NCBI GenBank assembly: GCA_021292105.1
Contig: CM037862.1
Span: forward strand, 3,356,501 to 3,420,500
Direction: 5' to 3'
Length of the DNA stretch: 64,000 bases
Source of the DNA: Anadara kagoshimensis
Taxonomy: Eukaryota > Mollusca > Bivalvia > Arcoida > Arcidae
Position numbers and translations under genes: made by a program. This document shows positions 22,417-35,400 of the stretch, piece by piece. The number at the start of each line of letters is the position of its first letter. Within the stretch, counting starts at the first letter, position 1. The notes under the pieces were generated by a model. It had not been told where the DNA came from, ran no database searches, and saw only the letters and a program-made list of their open reading frames with translations.

Positions 22417-25400
22417 GCTGGCCTACTAGAAAACAAAAGCATAGACATTAATTGCAATCGAAAAAAGAAATGATTCATTATGATATAAGTGAATAAATTC
22501 TTGACCAGGTGAGCATTTCTGCTCTGCCTACAGTTAATAGAATTGGGATACAAGTGAAACAGTCTTGACCAGATCTAAAATACACCCAGCCTCCACTTTC
22601 ATACAAGGGCAACACTATAGTGTATGCCTCAAGTTAAAGCACTTACTGGCTTTAATTGGAGATCTGCCATCATGAAAATTATGATTGTAATATCAAGTGA
22701 AATAATCTTGACTGTTGGTAAATTATACCATCAGGAATCATGAGAATTATGATTGTTATATCAAGTGAAATAATCTTGACTTGGTTAATTACTTCAAACT
22801 TGAGATGCTAGTTCCCTGGCAAGTGCATCTATCAATTAACTTGGCCATTATTGGAGATCTGCCATCATTTGATCTTCCCCTGTTGTGAATTTCAAATGAC
22901 TGACTTTCAGCTTGCCAGGTCAATTACAGAAAATATACCACAATGAGATCCTTGATGCATCTTGTTTCTTCTCGTCTCTTGGCGTCCTTAGTAGGGGTCA
23001 CATCTGGTTCCTTGAAGTCCAATACATCCTTCGTTATCTGAAAAAAACATGAACTTGACATTAGCCAATGTCACAAGAACCAAAAAAACATGTCAATTGG
23101 TCCACTGATTATTGCATCCTCAACTTTTGACAATTGCTGGATGTAATGAAAAATGGTATACAGTGCATGCTGTTTAAGAAATCTGGATATTTATCACCCC
23201 CTCACATCTTACAATGAGTGGTCCATTATTATAAAATAGACCCATTTTGTTTTACAGTGCAGTATCTTCTGTGTAGTCATTACGATAAATAAGTGCAAGA
23301 AAAATAAGTATGTTCTATAAGAATAATAAGATTTTCCCATTCAACCACTAATTTAACATTTCCATTTAGCTAAAACATATTGATGTTTTCTCACATGTTA
23401 AGTTTTACTTATAACAAGAGGCCAATAGACTTCATTGTAGCTCATCCGAGTTCCTAATGTAGTTCCGTCTTGGAAGAATTATTTAAAAGACTCAAATAGT
23501 TTTCATAAATACAGGGCCAACAGCTAAGATATCCTCCGCTGTTCCAGAACTGACCATCTCCATATAAATGGAGTGAAATAAACTGAGACAAAACATTACA
23601 ACAACCAATCCAGTTGTACAGTCCAAACTAAGTCGGGACCATAATGACAAAAATCAAAATACCATAGCAAACTATTGCAAGGGTAGGTGGATTGATCTGG
23701 TTGGTTTGATGGAATTTTGCTATTTAACCCAGTGATTTTCCATTAAGGAGTTTTATAGTGTTCCCTCAATTGGTTAGTAATCTTGGATACATTGGTTTTA
23801 TTGCCATTATGGTTTAAGCTAAATTGTTTTCTTTTTATATCAAGTCCCAGTAAGTATTGTTTTCTCAATAAAGAAGCAGTCTGGTCTGAAACAGTGGAGG
23901 AACCATTTAAAAATAAACACTGGGCTTATATCTAAGCAAGCAAAATCAAATCTGTAAACATTAATATGTATATTGCATCTATACCTATCCAATAAAATTG
24001 TACTACATCGTCGTCTTGTTCATCTGCCTGGTTGCAAACTGAAACCTCTGTGTGTGTACAACACTGAATGCCGATCTTTCCTCCATTAATGGCTGACAGA
24101 TGTTGAATTGTCCCTCTCTACATGCCCAACAGGACTTCTGATATACATCTCAGTATACCTCCATAACTGTGTGGCTAGATATTGGTCCAATTCAACACCC
24201 ATTTTATTCAATTCCTAATAAAGAAATTGGCTACATTAGTGTACCTATATAAGTCATCTGAACTATGTGCCTTGGATGATAAAGGCAGTTTGGGGGGAGG
24301 GGAGCTTTAAGTTAATATGTTATTCAGCTCTTTGTTACTACTCAGGATTTCAACCACTCTGATACCAGCTTGCTACTTGGCATTTCTTTTCTTAAACTTG
24401 AACTGACAATTTCTGTGTTACACTATACTCAGGGTTTCAACCTCTCTAGAAGGTCAGCAACAACTTGCTTATTGCTGTTTCTTTTCTTGAACTGAAAATT
24501 TATGTGTTCCACTGCTGGTGAAAATAAAACTTTTTGTTATTGAAAATAATTTGTGATACTAGGAGATCCGGCTGGACAAGTTTCTGCAAGACTGTCAGCA
24601 TACTTCCATACGTCAATATACCTCCATACTAGCCAAACTAGATATTGGTCTAATTACACCTGTTAATCTTTTGAAGATCCATGTAAAAGAAAACAATTAC
24701 ATTAGTGTATATCTATTGTACTCAAATTACCCCACGATCTTGTTTCATCTTGTACCCAAACATTCAAGGCCTTTGAAGGCAACTTGCAGATTCGCTTGTT
24801 CTTTACTGATGTTAATATTGCAGGTCTCAACTGTTTGTGGTTGATTGAATGGGGTTTTAAGTCTCAGTCAAGAATATTTCACTTATATTGAGATGTCACC
24901 AACTATAGGTGAAGTAGGAGAAGCTCAGGGTAATGTGCAGAGATGGTTCTTTAATGTGTTATCCTGCCATGACATGAGGCATTGATTATTAAGATTTTTT
25001 TTTAATGAGTCGACTTTCATCTCTAAATGTCGAGTGCTTGACTAAAGAACACTTTGAGGCTATGTGAAATTTGGTCCCAATATTTGATCATTTAAACAGA
25101 GCACAGACATATATTCTTAAATTATTTCACTTATTTAGCTTCAAATAGCTTGTAACTTTTTATTGAAGTGCATGCAATATGAGAGTGTCTAATGATTTTA
25201 CAGGTTAGGATTCATCAATTAGTCTGGTCTCAAGGTGTGTACTGCCGGTCTTTTCCTCGTCTCATTCAGTGGTTGATGCTTGATGTCTCCAATTCAGTCC
25301 TTTGATGTTGCCATTTCAATGCAGTATTTTATCTTTTCAACAGTTTGATCCCAACACCACTGATGAAGAATTGAATTCAGAAACCTTGACAGTGTCTTTT

Positions 25401-25986
25401 CAATTAACCCAAGTACATTGATGTATATATAAAGACAAACACGAATTTAGCACGTTTCTCGATGAGGGCAATAATACCCCTTTACAAATAACGACATGAA
25501 TGTTATGGGATATCAAAAAAGAGTGAAGTAAAAAAGTATAAAAAGAATGCAGGATTAGCACACAAGACATTTTAGTGTTTTAGTCTTGTGAATGTTATGC
25601 GCAAATTTTGAATTTTTATAAGTAGCACAAAACAAATGTAAGTAACGGACTGTTTGCCATTATTTGATCATCGATGACATTTGTATAATCCAAAAATTCA
25701 ATTTTGTAATACATCAATGATCCCGAATTAAAAATCAAAACACTGTCAAGGTTTCCGAATCCCTTTCTTTGTCAGCAGTATTGGGGTCAAGCTGCGGAAA
25801 GGACAAAGCACTACTGAAATTTAAACACCAAAAAAAATTGGCCAAAAATACCAAGACCAAAAATCAGCCACCAAGACCAAACTACAATATGAAAGAAGGG
25901 GTGACAGACAGCTATCTAAAACACACTTATTGAGACCATACTGATTGAATATCCTTACTGAACAGCCATTTGACCCTCTTCTATAT

Positions 25987-26200
25987 ATATTGATATGGTT
26001 ACTTATCTTTTGTTACTGCTGTTACATCAATAACATCAAAATCTTAAGGAAACTGATACTTCTCATAGCTCTTATTCACGTCTACAAATATAATTAGCAA
26101 ATTCAGTGAATTAGGATCCCCACCAGTGGGCACTTTTGTTATTTGAACTTGTGTAAAGTTTTGCAGATATGTAAAATACAATGGTAAAAAAATGGCCATG
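25987..26200. repeat. Diverged partial fifth unit at the array edge
   Basis: Starts with the same ATATTGATATGG opening as the full units and can be aligned for about 200 bp (AAATTCAGTGAATTAGGATCC, TTTTGCAGATAT). It has many more substitutions and indels than units 1-4 have among themselves. The similarity then stops, marking the right border of the array. Older edge copies are typical of tandem arrays homogenised by unequal exchange. Confidence 0.75.
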
Positions 26201-26216
26201 ACCTTGACTTTTGATC

Positions 26217-27195
26217 CAAAGAGGTATGGCGGGTTTGATGAGATTTTGTCCTAAATGGACCGTTTTGGTTTTTGAAAAATAAAAGTCTAAATATTCTTGC
26301 ACTTAAATAATAAAGCAGCAGTTTTCTATGTAAACTTTCATATTTTGGCTCATACAAAGGTATATTTTATTGGTATTTTTCTTAATAAGCTCATCTTTGT
26401 GCTCATTTATGCTAAAATATGAAAAATGAGGGGGTTTTCCCGTCTTTAAAAATTATTATCAAAGTGTTCTCCTCGGAAGACCATTTTTTACGTTATTGTT
26501 TCTGAAAATATTTTCAAAATGCAATCATTACGAGTTTTCAAAAAATTGGTCCTCTTAGGAGAAAATGGTCAATTTTTGAAAATTAGGGAAAATTAAAACT
26601 GACCACTGCACATATAAGTGATGTTGCATTTTAACACGGCTGGCAATAACTGCTGTGTTTAGCTCAGTGGGTAGCGAGGATACTTTGTAACCTGTACGGA
26701 ATGGGTTGGAATCCCATCCGGGATATCCTTTTATTTATTCTTTTTCTTATTTTTTTATTTTTATCTTTATAAAATACTATTGTAAAAAATTTCCTTTACA
26801 AATATTAGTTTTTAAAAATAAGCGTTATCTTCTTTCAAAACACTACTAGCAGATCAAGCCAGGTTACATTTTTATACACTAACAGTGATTAATCTACACA
26901 CATCACCCGTGAATTCTTAGCGAAGCGTGATGTAAGTTAATACTTTATTGTTCAAGTTTTTCTGTTTATTGTATAAAGATGAAGAATAAAGATTATGGAT
27001 GTAAAGGTTTGTTCAATATCTACGGCTCTTCAAGGAAAAGCAAGTTTACACAAACGAAGCGCTTGTTTTTCATAGACCTGGTCTAATAATAGAACTCGAA
27101 ATCCTCAGGTGTTTAAAAATACACCGTTACGTCATTCATCCATTCAAGCAGGGGGCAATGTGAAAAGCGCCTATCAAACCCGCCATACCTCTTTG
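26217..27195. repeat. Segment bounded by a perfect 23-bp inverted repeat
   Basis: CAAAGAGGTATGGCGGGTTT followed by GAT (26217-26239) recurs as its exact reverse complement at 27173-27195. The similarity stops abruptly on both sides of each arm, and no target-site duplication is evident outside. A tRNA-like segment lies inside. It may be a small non-autonomous element or a chance-retained inverted duplication. Confidence 0.5.
26644..26730 (+). mobile_element. tRNA-like segment (degenerate SINE head or tRNA pseudogene)
   Basis: A-box-like TAGCTCAGTGGGTAG is followed by B-box-like GGTTGGAATCC. The presumed T stem ATGGG/CCCAT pairs, but the acceptor and anticodon stems do not form well, so a working tRNA is unlikely. 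Confidence 0.5.
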
Positions 27196-27790
27196 AAGGC
27201 TATTTCAAGAAATGTCAATACTGATATAAATATCATAACTCCCAGAAAACATGCAAACCAACTAAGGTTAGTGATATGGGCAGCTTTTAATGTTGATTTG
27301 CACCATGTTTAGTAAAATAGTGCTTAATAGCTTTGTAAATAACTCTGTTCTGGAAGTACTGAACTTTAAATTTAACAGCCCATCTTTCTTCAACAGGTAT
27401 GGAATAAAAATGCACTTATATGTAATGTTTAATACAGTTCCAGGTGGAGACTGAACTAAAAACCCTTCAGTCATTAGACCACAATAGGTTAAATGCTGGC
27501 ATTGATAGTGACAGCCATCTCTGGTTTTGGACAGCTATGCCAGACAATTTTTTATTGGATCTACCAAATTTGGTTCTTATTAGCCATTTCACTGAAGATT
27601 TTAAAAGTATTGGTTCAGAATAACCCTACTCACATTTGTTCAATTTGATGTAGGGGCATAAGATGTACAAACAGACAAATTGATACACCCATGCCTTATC
27701 ATGCCATATGCTCGTCTAACTATAGACAGTTGAACTTAACAGTAGGCACTGTTAAAGACAAACTATCAAGTGTAGCTCTATAAAATGAAA

Positions 27791-27826
<36 letters not shown>

Positions 27827-28000
27827 CCATGTATGTATAATTTGAAATGAATATTGTACCTTTCATATTTTCAATAACTGTTTAATTATTATTTTTCAAG
27901 CATCTGTTATCTTCTTATCCTCATTAGATTGTCCAGCAGATTCATGTGAATAGAAAAACAAACAAATACAAAGGAAAACAAATTAGAAATAATGCACCGC
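27196..28000. other. Non-coding stretch with a (TA)n run
   Basis: No supported gene. It contains a pure AT dinucleotide run at about 27792-27822. Short open frames here show no recognisable motifs or codon structure. Confidence 0.6.
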
Positions 28001-28842
28001 AAAAAGGAAAGTCTGTGGTGTACCTAAAACAGAAAACAAATTGGGCTTTGCCTTTACCTGAAAAGAAAATCTGTAGTTTACCTAAAACAGAAAACAAATT
28101 GGGCTTCGCCTTTACCTGAAAAGAAAATCTGTAGTTTACCTAAAACAGAAAACAAATTGGGCTTTGCCTTTACCTGAAGAGAAAAGCTGTAGTTTACCTA
28201 AAACAGAAAAGAAATTGGGCTTTGCCTTTACCTGAAAAGAAAATCTGTAGTTTACCTAAAACAGAAAACAAATTGGGCTTTGCCTTTACCTGAAAAGAAC
28301 ATCTGTAGTTTACCTAAAACAGGAAACAAATTGGGCTTTGCCTTTACCTGAAAAGAAAATCTGTAGTTTACCTAAAACAGAAAACAAATTGGGCTTTGCC
28401 TTTACCTGAAAAGAAAATCTGTAGTTTACCTAAAACAGAAAACAAATTGGGCTTTGCCTTTACCTGAAAAGAAAATCTGTAGTTTACCTAAAACAGAAAA
28501 CAAATTGGGCTTTGCCTTTACCTGAAAAGAAAATCTGTAGTTTACCTAAAACAGAAAACAAATTGAGCTTTGCCTTTACCTGAAAAGAAAATCTGTAGTT
28601 TACCTAAAACAGAAAACAAATTGGGCTTTGCCTTTACCTGAAAAGAAAATCTGTAGTTTACCTAAAACAGAAAACTAATTGGGCTTTGCCTTTACCTGAA
28701 AAGAAAATCTGTAGTTTACCTAAAACAGAAAACAAATTGGGCTTTGTCTTTACCTGAAAAGAAAATCTGTAGTTTACCTAAAACAGAAAACAAATTGGGC
28801 TTTGCCTTTATCTGAAGTCTGTGGTTTACCTAAAAAGAAGCA
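28001..28842. repeat. 58-bp minisatellite, about 14 copies
   Basis: The monomer contains CCTAAAACAGAAAACAAATT, GGGCTTTGCCTTTACCTGAA and AAGAAAATCTGTAGTTTA, repeating at exactly 58 bp with few substitutions. The edge copies are the most diverged (GTCTGTGGTGTACC at the left, TCTGAAGTCTGTGGTTTACC at the right). On the minus strand every monomer holds two joined acceptor/donor-like sites, TTTTCTTTTCAG/GTAAAG and TTCTGTTTTAG/GTAAAC. Confidence 0.95.
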
Positions 28843-29503
28843 AAGTAAATACCCACTTTCCCCCAAAATACCAGTAAATACATACCTGTCAATATACATG
28901 TATCACCTCCATACCCACCAAAAATCCTGTTTATATACCACCATACCTGCTACCGGTAATACCATACAAATATTAGTCTGTCCAATCCAATGGCTGCTTT
29001 TATCCATATTCCTAGTAATAAAATTACGTAAATAAGTGCAGGGATCTACAATGCCAGTAATTATTTGTAATTGAGAGTAGCTTTGTCACATTCACTCGCC
29101 AATGTTTGAGGACAGTATCGAGTCAAATTCGGACTGTCCTTCCCATTTCCGACGACAAAATTACTCTCTTCAAGCAACATCTTTAAAGCCTTTACATCAC
29201 AACACTGCAATTTTTAAATTTCTTAAGTGCTTACTTGATCACGTTTTCATGTGTCATTTTCATTGCACCAAAAGGTAAACAAAGTAGGCAAATATATTTG
29301 TTTTTCAAGTCCACAACTACATGAACTATAAATTTAAAATCGAAATACTTCAGGAAGTCTACGGTTATCAATAAACCCAATCAAACAGTTATGTCTAACA
29401 GTGTGGGCGAAGACCTAATGAAAAACATAATGATTGTTCCCAGAATCTTGGAAAGGCAGTTCCCCCAAAAATCAGAGTTTGTAACCAGTAAAAGATGTAA
29501 CAA
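28843..29503. other. Non-coding stretch, no feature seen
   Basis: AT-rich sequence without a supportable gene. The end (about 29410-29475) shares ATGATTGTTCCCAG and nearby words with 42465-42530, so both may be fragments of one old repeat. Confidence 0.5.
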
Positions 29504-30512
29504 ACAAGAGGCCCATGGGCCTGATACGCTCACCTGATAACTAATGGCTAGCTGATATAGATTTAAAGAAAACATAAATACTGAAACCCCAATGACTTTA
29601 CATCATAATGACACTTGTATCAATACCTACAACATTCTAATATAAATGCCTATACAAAAAGTTTATAGTTTTCAAGATAATTAACCATTTCAGTATTGTT
29701 TCACATCACTGACCATGACCTTTGAACCCATGACCTTTTTCTATACATCAAAATGATTGTTGTATCAATATAACCTACAACATTCTAATATACATGCCTA
29801 TACAAAAAGTTCATAGTTTTCAAGATAATTAACCATTTATATATTGTTTCGCATCTGTGACCTTGACCTTTGAACTTATAACCTTTTTTCAATACATCAA
29901 AATGATCGTTGTATCAATACCTACAACATTCTAATATACATGCCTATACAAAAAGTTTATGGTTTTCCAAATAATAATTATAATCAGAGGTAAAAAAAAT
30001 TAGGTCACGACCTTTGCAATTGACCTTGACCTCATTTTAAAGATACTAACAAGAAGATGTCAAAACTGAAAACCCTGTGTCATTATCTGGTCAAATAGTC
30101 AAGTAATAACAATTTGAAGCTATTTTACGATTTTTTTCAAAATTAAACGCAAAAACGCGTAACCTAATTTTTGTCTGAATTTCACAAAATGAACACACTA
30201 CAGGCTTAAGACCCTAGAGAAGCCAAATATCACATCAGATTTTTTCTCCAATCAATACTTTTGGAGAAGAAGATTTTTTAAGATTTTTGCACCCCTAGGT
30301 CACCTTGACCTAGTTATGGTAGCCATGGCAATGCCACGAACAAATCTGAATTGCACCGGCCCATATACACTTCTCACCAAGTTTCATCGATACCTGTGTT
30401 GAAGTTTCAGAGGAGATGTCGAAAATAGATGTTAACGATGCACGCACGCATGCACATACACACGCTGTGCTATGCCATAAGCTCACAGGATCTTTCGGTC
30501 AGATGAGCTAAA
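29504..30512 (+). mobile_element. ACAAGAGGCCCATGGGCC-type molluscan repeat, copy 1
   Basis: About 1 kb. It begins ACAAGAGGCCCATGGGCCTG and, after GCTCACCTGA, runs to GCTATGCCATAAGCTCAC and a terminal AGATGAGCTAAAA. The two ends carry inverted TCACCTGA/TCAGATGAG words. Inside it has a tandem-like block of ~160-bp repeats (CCTACAACATTCTAATATAC...CTATACAAAAAGTT). It is non-coding. The family is widespread in bivalve sequences; I do not assign it to a named superfamily. Confidence 0.8.
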
Positions 30513-30952
30513 AAGGACTCGAGTTTTACATATTGCACATGTAGCTACCTAGATATGAGGACCCTGTCTTTCTGGAACAACTGGTCTTACTTTCCTGGTT
30601 GAAGTTCACATTTTTAACACAATTTGCCGGTTTTCAAAGTTTTTGCTTAGCTTTTGGGATCGTGGTTTGAACACCGATTGGTATGCTTGTGTTTGATATC
30701 AAAATAAATGTAAATCCCTTCAAAGTCTTAAATATTGACACCATCAAGCAGTGTTATGCTTCTAGTCTAGCTGATTTCAACTGAATTGATATTTAGGAAT
30801 ATAGTACTGCCAAAAATATGTGGCGAGTAAATTTTTGCTCTGGCCAGTAAACATCTAAAGTTTACTAGCCACCAGGCCAGTAAAAATAATTTGAAAGGTA
30901 GAGCCCTGCAGTGTATCTATGTTATGGTTATTTCACTTAAGAACATTTGCAA

Positions 30953-32464
30953 AACAAGAGACCCATGGACCTTAACGCTAACCTGAGGTCGAGTACATAT
31001 CTCATTATGAGGTTCAATGGTCAATAACATTAATTAAAGAGAATGCCCTAATTTTCAACAGTAAGGGTGAATTATATGCAAGGATTTTTGCAAATTAGTC
31101 ATAACTTGTCCTAAGAATGCTACATATAATAAAACTAAAGTCTACCTACAATGCATTATTTATAAACAACTAAAAAGTAAAAACAAAAGTATGAAACTAT
31201 GACCTTCATCTATATATCAAAATGATTGTTATGCCAATGGCTACAATATTCTAATATATAACATGCCTATACAAAAAGTTTATAGTTTTTCAGATAATTA
31301 ACCATTTCAGTATTCATTGTATCTGTGACCTTTGAACTCATGACCTTCATTCATATATCAAAATGATCGTTACAACAATGCCAACAATATTCCAATATAT
31401 ATGTCTATACAAAAAGTTTATAGTTTTTTACATAATAACGGTAACCATTTCAGTTTTCTTTCGCATCTGTGACCTTGACCTTTGAACCCATGACTAAAAT
31501 ATATATATCAATATCTACAACATCTCAATATACATGTTGACCACTGCGGTAGCTCAGTTGGTAGAGTGCTCGCTCCGTAAGTGGGAGGTCATGGGTTCGA
31601 TCCCTGAACAGGTCTGACCCAAGACTTGAAAGTGGGTAGTGACTGTTCTTTCGCCAAGCACTCGGCATTACGAAATGAAAGTCACGGTTCTTTTGGATGG
31701 GAACTTAAAATAAACGAGGTCCTGTGTCACGGTGGGCTTGGCACGCTAAAGAACCCTGCTGTATACTGCCATCAGTGCAACGCACAGGCAAAATTTCTGC
31801 ACCTTTGCCTATAGCTGGCGACGTCTCGATATAAGTGAAATATTCTTGACTGACGTTAAACACCATTACTCAACTTAACTCAATATAAATGTCTATATAA
31901 AAAGTTTAGTTTTCCAGATAATAATTAAAATCAGAGGTAAAAAATAGGTCATACCTTCACAGTTGACCTTGACATCATTATGAAGTTAATTACAAGAATA
32001 TGTCAAAACTGAAATTCCCATGTCATTATCTGGTCAAATAATCAAGTTATAACAATTTGAAGCTATTTTACGATTTTTTCAAAATTAAGCGCAAAAACAT
32101 GTAACCTATTTTTTGTTCGAATTTCACAAAATTAACAAACTATATAAGGCTTAAGACCCTAGAGAAGCCAATTATCACATTAGATTTTTTCTCCAATCAT
32201 TGGTTTCAGAGAAGAAGATTTTTTAAGATTTCTGCATCCCTTGGTCATCTTGACCTAGTTATATTAGCCATGGCAACGTCACAAACAAATCTGAATTGCA
32301 TTGGCCCATGTATTCTTTTGACCAAGTTTCATTGAAATCTATTTGGTAATTTCAGAGATGTCGAAAATAGGTGTTAATGACGGACACAGGCATGCACACA
32401 CACACATACACACGCTGCGCTATGCCATAAGCTCACATGACCTTTCAATCAGGTGAGCTAAAAA
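30953..32464 (+). mobile_element. ACAAGAGGCC-type repeat, copy 2, with a nested SINE
   Basis: Same organisation and orientation as the copy at 29504-30512: starts AACAAGAGACCCATGGACC and ends CAGGTGAGCTAAAAAA. It is longer because a SINE is inserted at 31538-31878. The shared internal words (GCTATTTTACGATTTTTTCA, AAGACCCTAGAGAAGCCAA, GCTATGCCATAAGCTCAC) align directly. Confidence 0.82.
31538..31878 (+). mobile_element. Complete tRNA-headed SINE with target-site duplication
   Basis: 341 bp between 14-bp direct repeats CTCAATATACATGT (31524-31537) and CTCAATATAAATGT (31879-31892), one mismatch. The head has A box TAGCTCAGTTGGTAGAG and B box GGTTCGATCCC. The body has GAAATGAAAGTCACGGTTCT, and the tail reads GACGTCTCGATATAAGTG then AAATATTCTTGACTG. 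The uninterrupted target is seen in the copy at 29504-30512, which confirms insertion. Architecture matches the molluscan tRNA-derived SINEs of the V-SINE type (RUDI-like); the family name is inference. Confidence 0.9.
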
Positions 32465-35400
32465 ATGCCATTTCAAGGGTAACAACTCATGGATTATCAT
32501 ATAGTTACAAAACTTGCTACTTTGTTAGATTGTGTCATGTTGGATCATTTTTGCAATTTTTTGTTTATCCATTTCAAAAATATAATGAAAACAGCCAAAT
32601 TTTCTAAAAATAAATGAATCATTATTTTGATTCATAAGTATGATATGACAATTTAAGACTTTTAATCATGAAAAATTAACTATAAGCTTTAGATTCCAGT
32701 TTTTAAAGTTTTAAAATGAGGCCCCTGTCAACGGAATTGAGTTTCTGTCTACATTGTGAGAAATACATCAACATGATCACCCAACCCCCAACCCCTTCCT
32801 GAAAATCTGAAAAATTTGTTTTATTATAGGATCTGAAATGACGGAGAATTTTTGTTTATTATGGGAGTATTTAAACCTGTTGTAAGCATTATTAAAAAAA
32901 TTAAAGAAAAGATAAAAGTACTTGTGATTATATCATTTGTTATCAACTTACTGAAAACAAATATAAGTATTGAAAATTTAGTAAAATAAAGAATTAATGG
33001 TTCTAGAAGAAATGGAATTGACAAGAACTACAGACAGTCTGCAACCAAATAAGAAAATGAATAACAAATAAGACCTGTCATCTCTTAGTTGATGAGAGCT
33101 CATTCATGTAGTCTATTACTGTAAAATTGCTTTCTTTTTCTCAGCTTGTGATCAGACAGTTGAGATGCAAAATGGAGTGCCATGTACAGAGCCACCAACT
33201 TCCCCACTAAAGTACTTGAGCTGTGTGACTCAAACATGAAAAAATGGTGTGGTTAAAAAGATTATAGGCAAGTCAAAAATGCATTCTTTCGACTGTTTTT
33301 GCTGGCCTCTTCAACATATCTTAGAGCTAGCAAAAAACAGTGAATGTACTTCACAGCTATGAAAATAATACTGTTATGATGTCTATAACAAATCATACCA
33401 TTTGCCATATATTTTAGCTTAAAATGTAAACTTAAGGGGTGCGCTGTATTACCGGTATATTGCAGTATGGCAAGATTGATACAAATATATATATCAGTAA
33501 GCATAATACAAAAACAAGTATACCGTGGAAATCAGTAGATTAGGTTTTAAGACCATTATTTTGTTGTCTGCAAAACTCAACAAGTTATAATATAATCTTT
33601 ATCTCGAAAGTGTTTGTCATCCACATACATATGTTGACCTGAAATAAAGAGCATCTGAGATACAGTCACTTTGTATTATATATTATAATCGATGACAAGA
33701 CTTGTTTAAAACAAATGGACAAACGCAAAAATGTCAGTGCATTTTAAATTTAGACAAATTGCATGGATTATAAATAAATATTATACAATGTGCACGTCTG
33801 TAATGCAGTCGTTAAAATATCCTGGAGCACGAGTAATATGACGTCACACACTCGCCGTCATCACCCAAACTTGTATGCCGGTTACATTTAGGAGCAAAAA
33901 ACATAATTTTTAAGCATTGTGTAACTTGGCAATATATTGAGAAAATATTGCAATATATTGCAATGTTTTTCTTCCCAATACCCACCCCTATTGTTAATGA
34001 GTGTTACTGTATCTGAAACACTTTGAAATTAGTTTAAAGGCAAGTCTACAAATAGGCAAAAGAAAACATGATTAAAGACAGTCAAGTATTAGGCTCAGTG
34101 GTTGTAAATTCACAACTTTGAATGTGCACTGAATACAATAGGTTCAGTGGTGTGGTTAAACTAGTCTCAATGGTGCCATGTCTAAGTACAAAGCAGATTT
34201 GGTAGACTGTCTTAAATTTCAATAATAGAGACAGCATTGAATAAAAAAAAATATAACAGTTCTGCAATTTTTATTGAGTTTAACATATTGGAATATAGCA
34301 TTCTGATCTTGAATAATTATGTATCAGGAAAACACTCTGTAGAAAGATCATCACATAGGCTGGAATTAAGATTAATACCAATGGAATTTTATAAAATATT
34401 TATTTTTAAAAATAATGACAATGTACTTATAATATATAAATAATACTCTTTTTCTGGGACTCGGGCACATTGTGGTTTTTTTCCCCCCATCATTAAATAA
34501 TACTTGATACACCATGCATACTGTAAAGTGTTATTTGCATAAGTAACTAAAATAAATAATAAATAAAAAATTTAACTTTCTAGATTTTGGTCTTTGAATG
34601 TGTATTCTATGAATGCACCATTACATCAAAACATTGGTGGGTTTTCTTCACTAACAAAACAGAGCAATTAATATCAAGTCTTTGAAATTGAGCCAAGGTT
34701 TCATCTTCAAAACATTAAACAGTCCCTAACATTTCTTTTTATCAACATATAATTTTATATCCCAAACTAAAACAAAATCTGAAATTGTCAGCCTGTTAAA
34801 CAGCTAAGCCAACTTTCAATGTCACTTCGTTCTAAATTCAAACAGTATCAATCATCATTATGCCAACTTAGACAATATAGGGATGAAATGACTTACGAAA
34901 ATTCTTCAAAATGACCAAGATTTAAAGTTGGATAACGGACACAATTCCAGAACTGAAAGTCGGTTCCGCAATAAATTGTGGAAATTTAAAAGGAAAATTT
35001 TTTATATAAAAAACCCACATTAAAATGGGGCCACCAAGGAGGGAATGGAACCGTTAAGCTGATTATTTTGATAGGCGGTTCACCCCAGCCCAAATACAAA
35101 AAGTGCAAATTTTCCCCAATTTTGTAGGTAAAAATCCCAAAATTGATTCTGCATAAAAATCCGGGAAAAAGTGACAAAATACTATTTGGCTTTATATTTT
35201 TATAATAACCTGCATTTACACTTATGGCTATACAAATTATGTCTGGAACAAGGGATGCAACTTGTTCAACAGAAATTCGTACTTGCAGTACATATTATTA
35301 AAAGATGTCAATATGATTGATTTTTTTCCCAATACCATTCCAAGTCCCTTTCCCCAAACAGCCAGAAAAATCAGATTGAGATAACACCAGTTACAGATGA

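Larger units (their letters stand above)
20083..25986. repeat. Higher-order tandem repeat, unit 4
   Basis: Fourth unit, 5904 bp, with two 77-codon modules (21414-21647 and 22183-22416) spaced 769 bp apart. Its opening ~800 bp is the most diverged of the four, for example the altered segment at 20760-20785 matching 12515-12540 in unit 3. The remainder closely matches the right part of unit 3. Confidence 0.9.

Noticed and set aside
26644..26730. Functional tRNA gene
   Set aside because: A and B boxes are present, but acceptor and anticodon stems do not pair. The same holds for 44345-44412, 49634-49712 and 49798-49895.
28001..28842. CRISPR-like array
   Set aside because: Monomers are contiguous 58-bp repeats without unique spacers, and the window is eukaryotic.
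29410..29475. Similarity to 42465-42530 (ATGATTGTTCCCAG region)
   Set aside because: Too short and diverged to define a repeat family from two copies.
33420..33965. Possible hAT-type miniature element (GGGGTG ends, CAATATATTGC block)
   Set aside because: The ends match poorly and no target duplication could be found.
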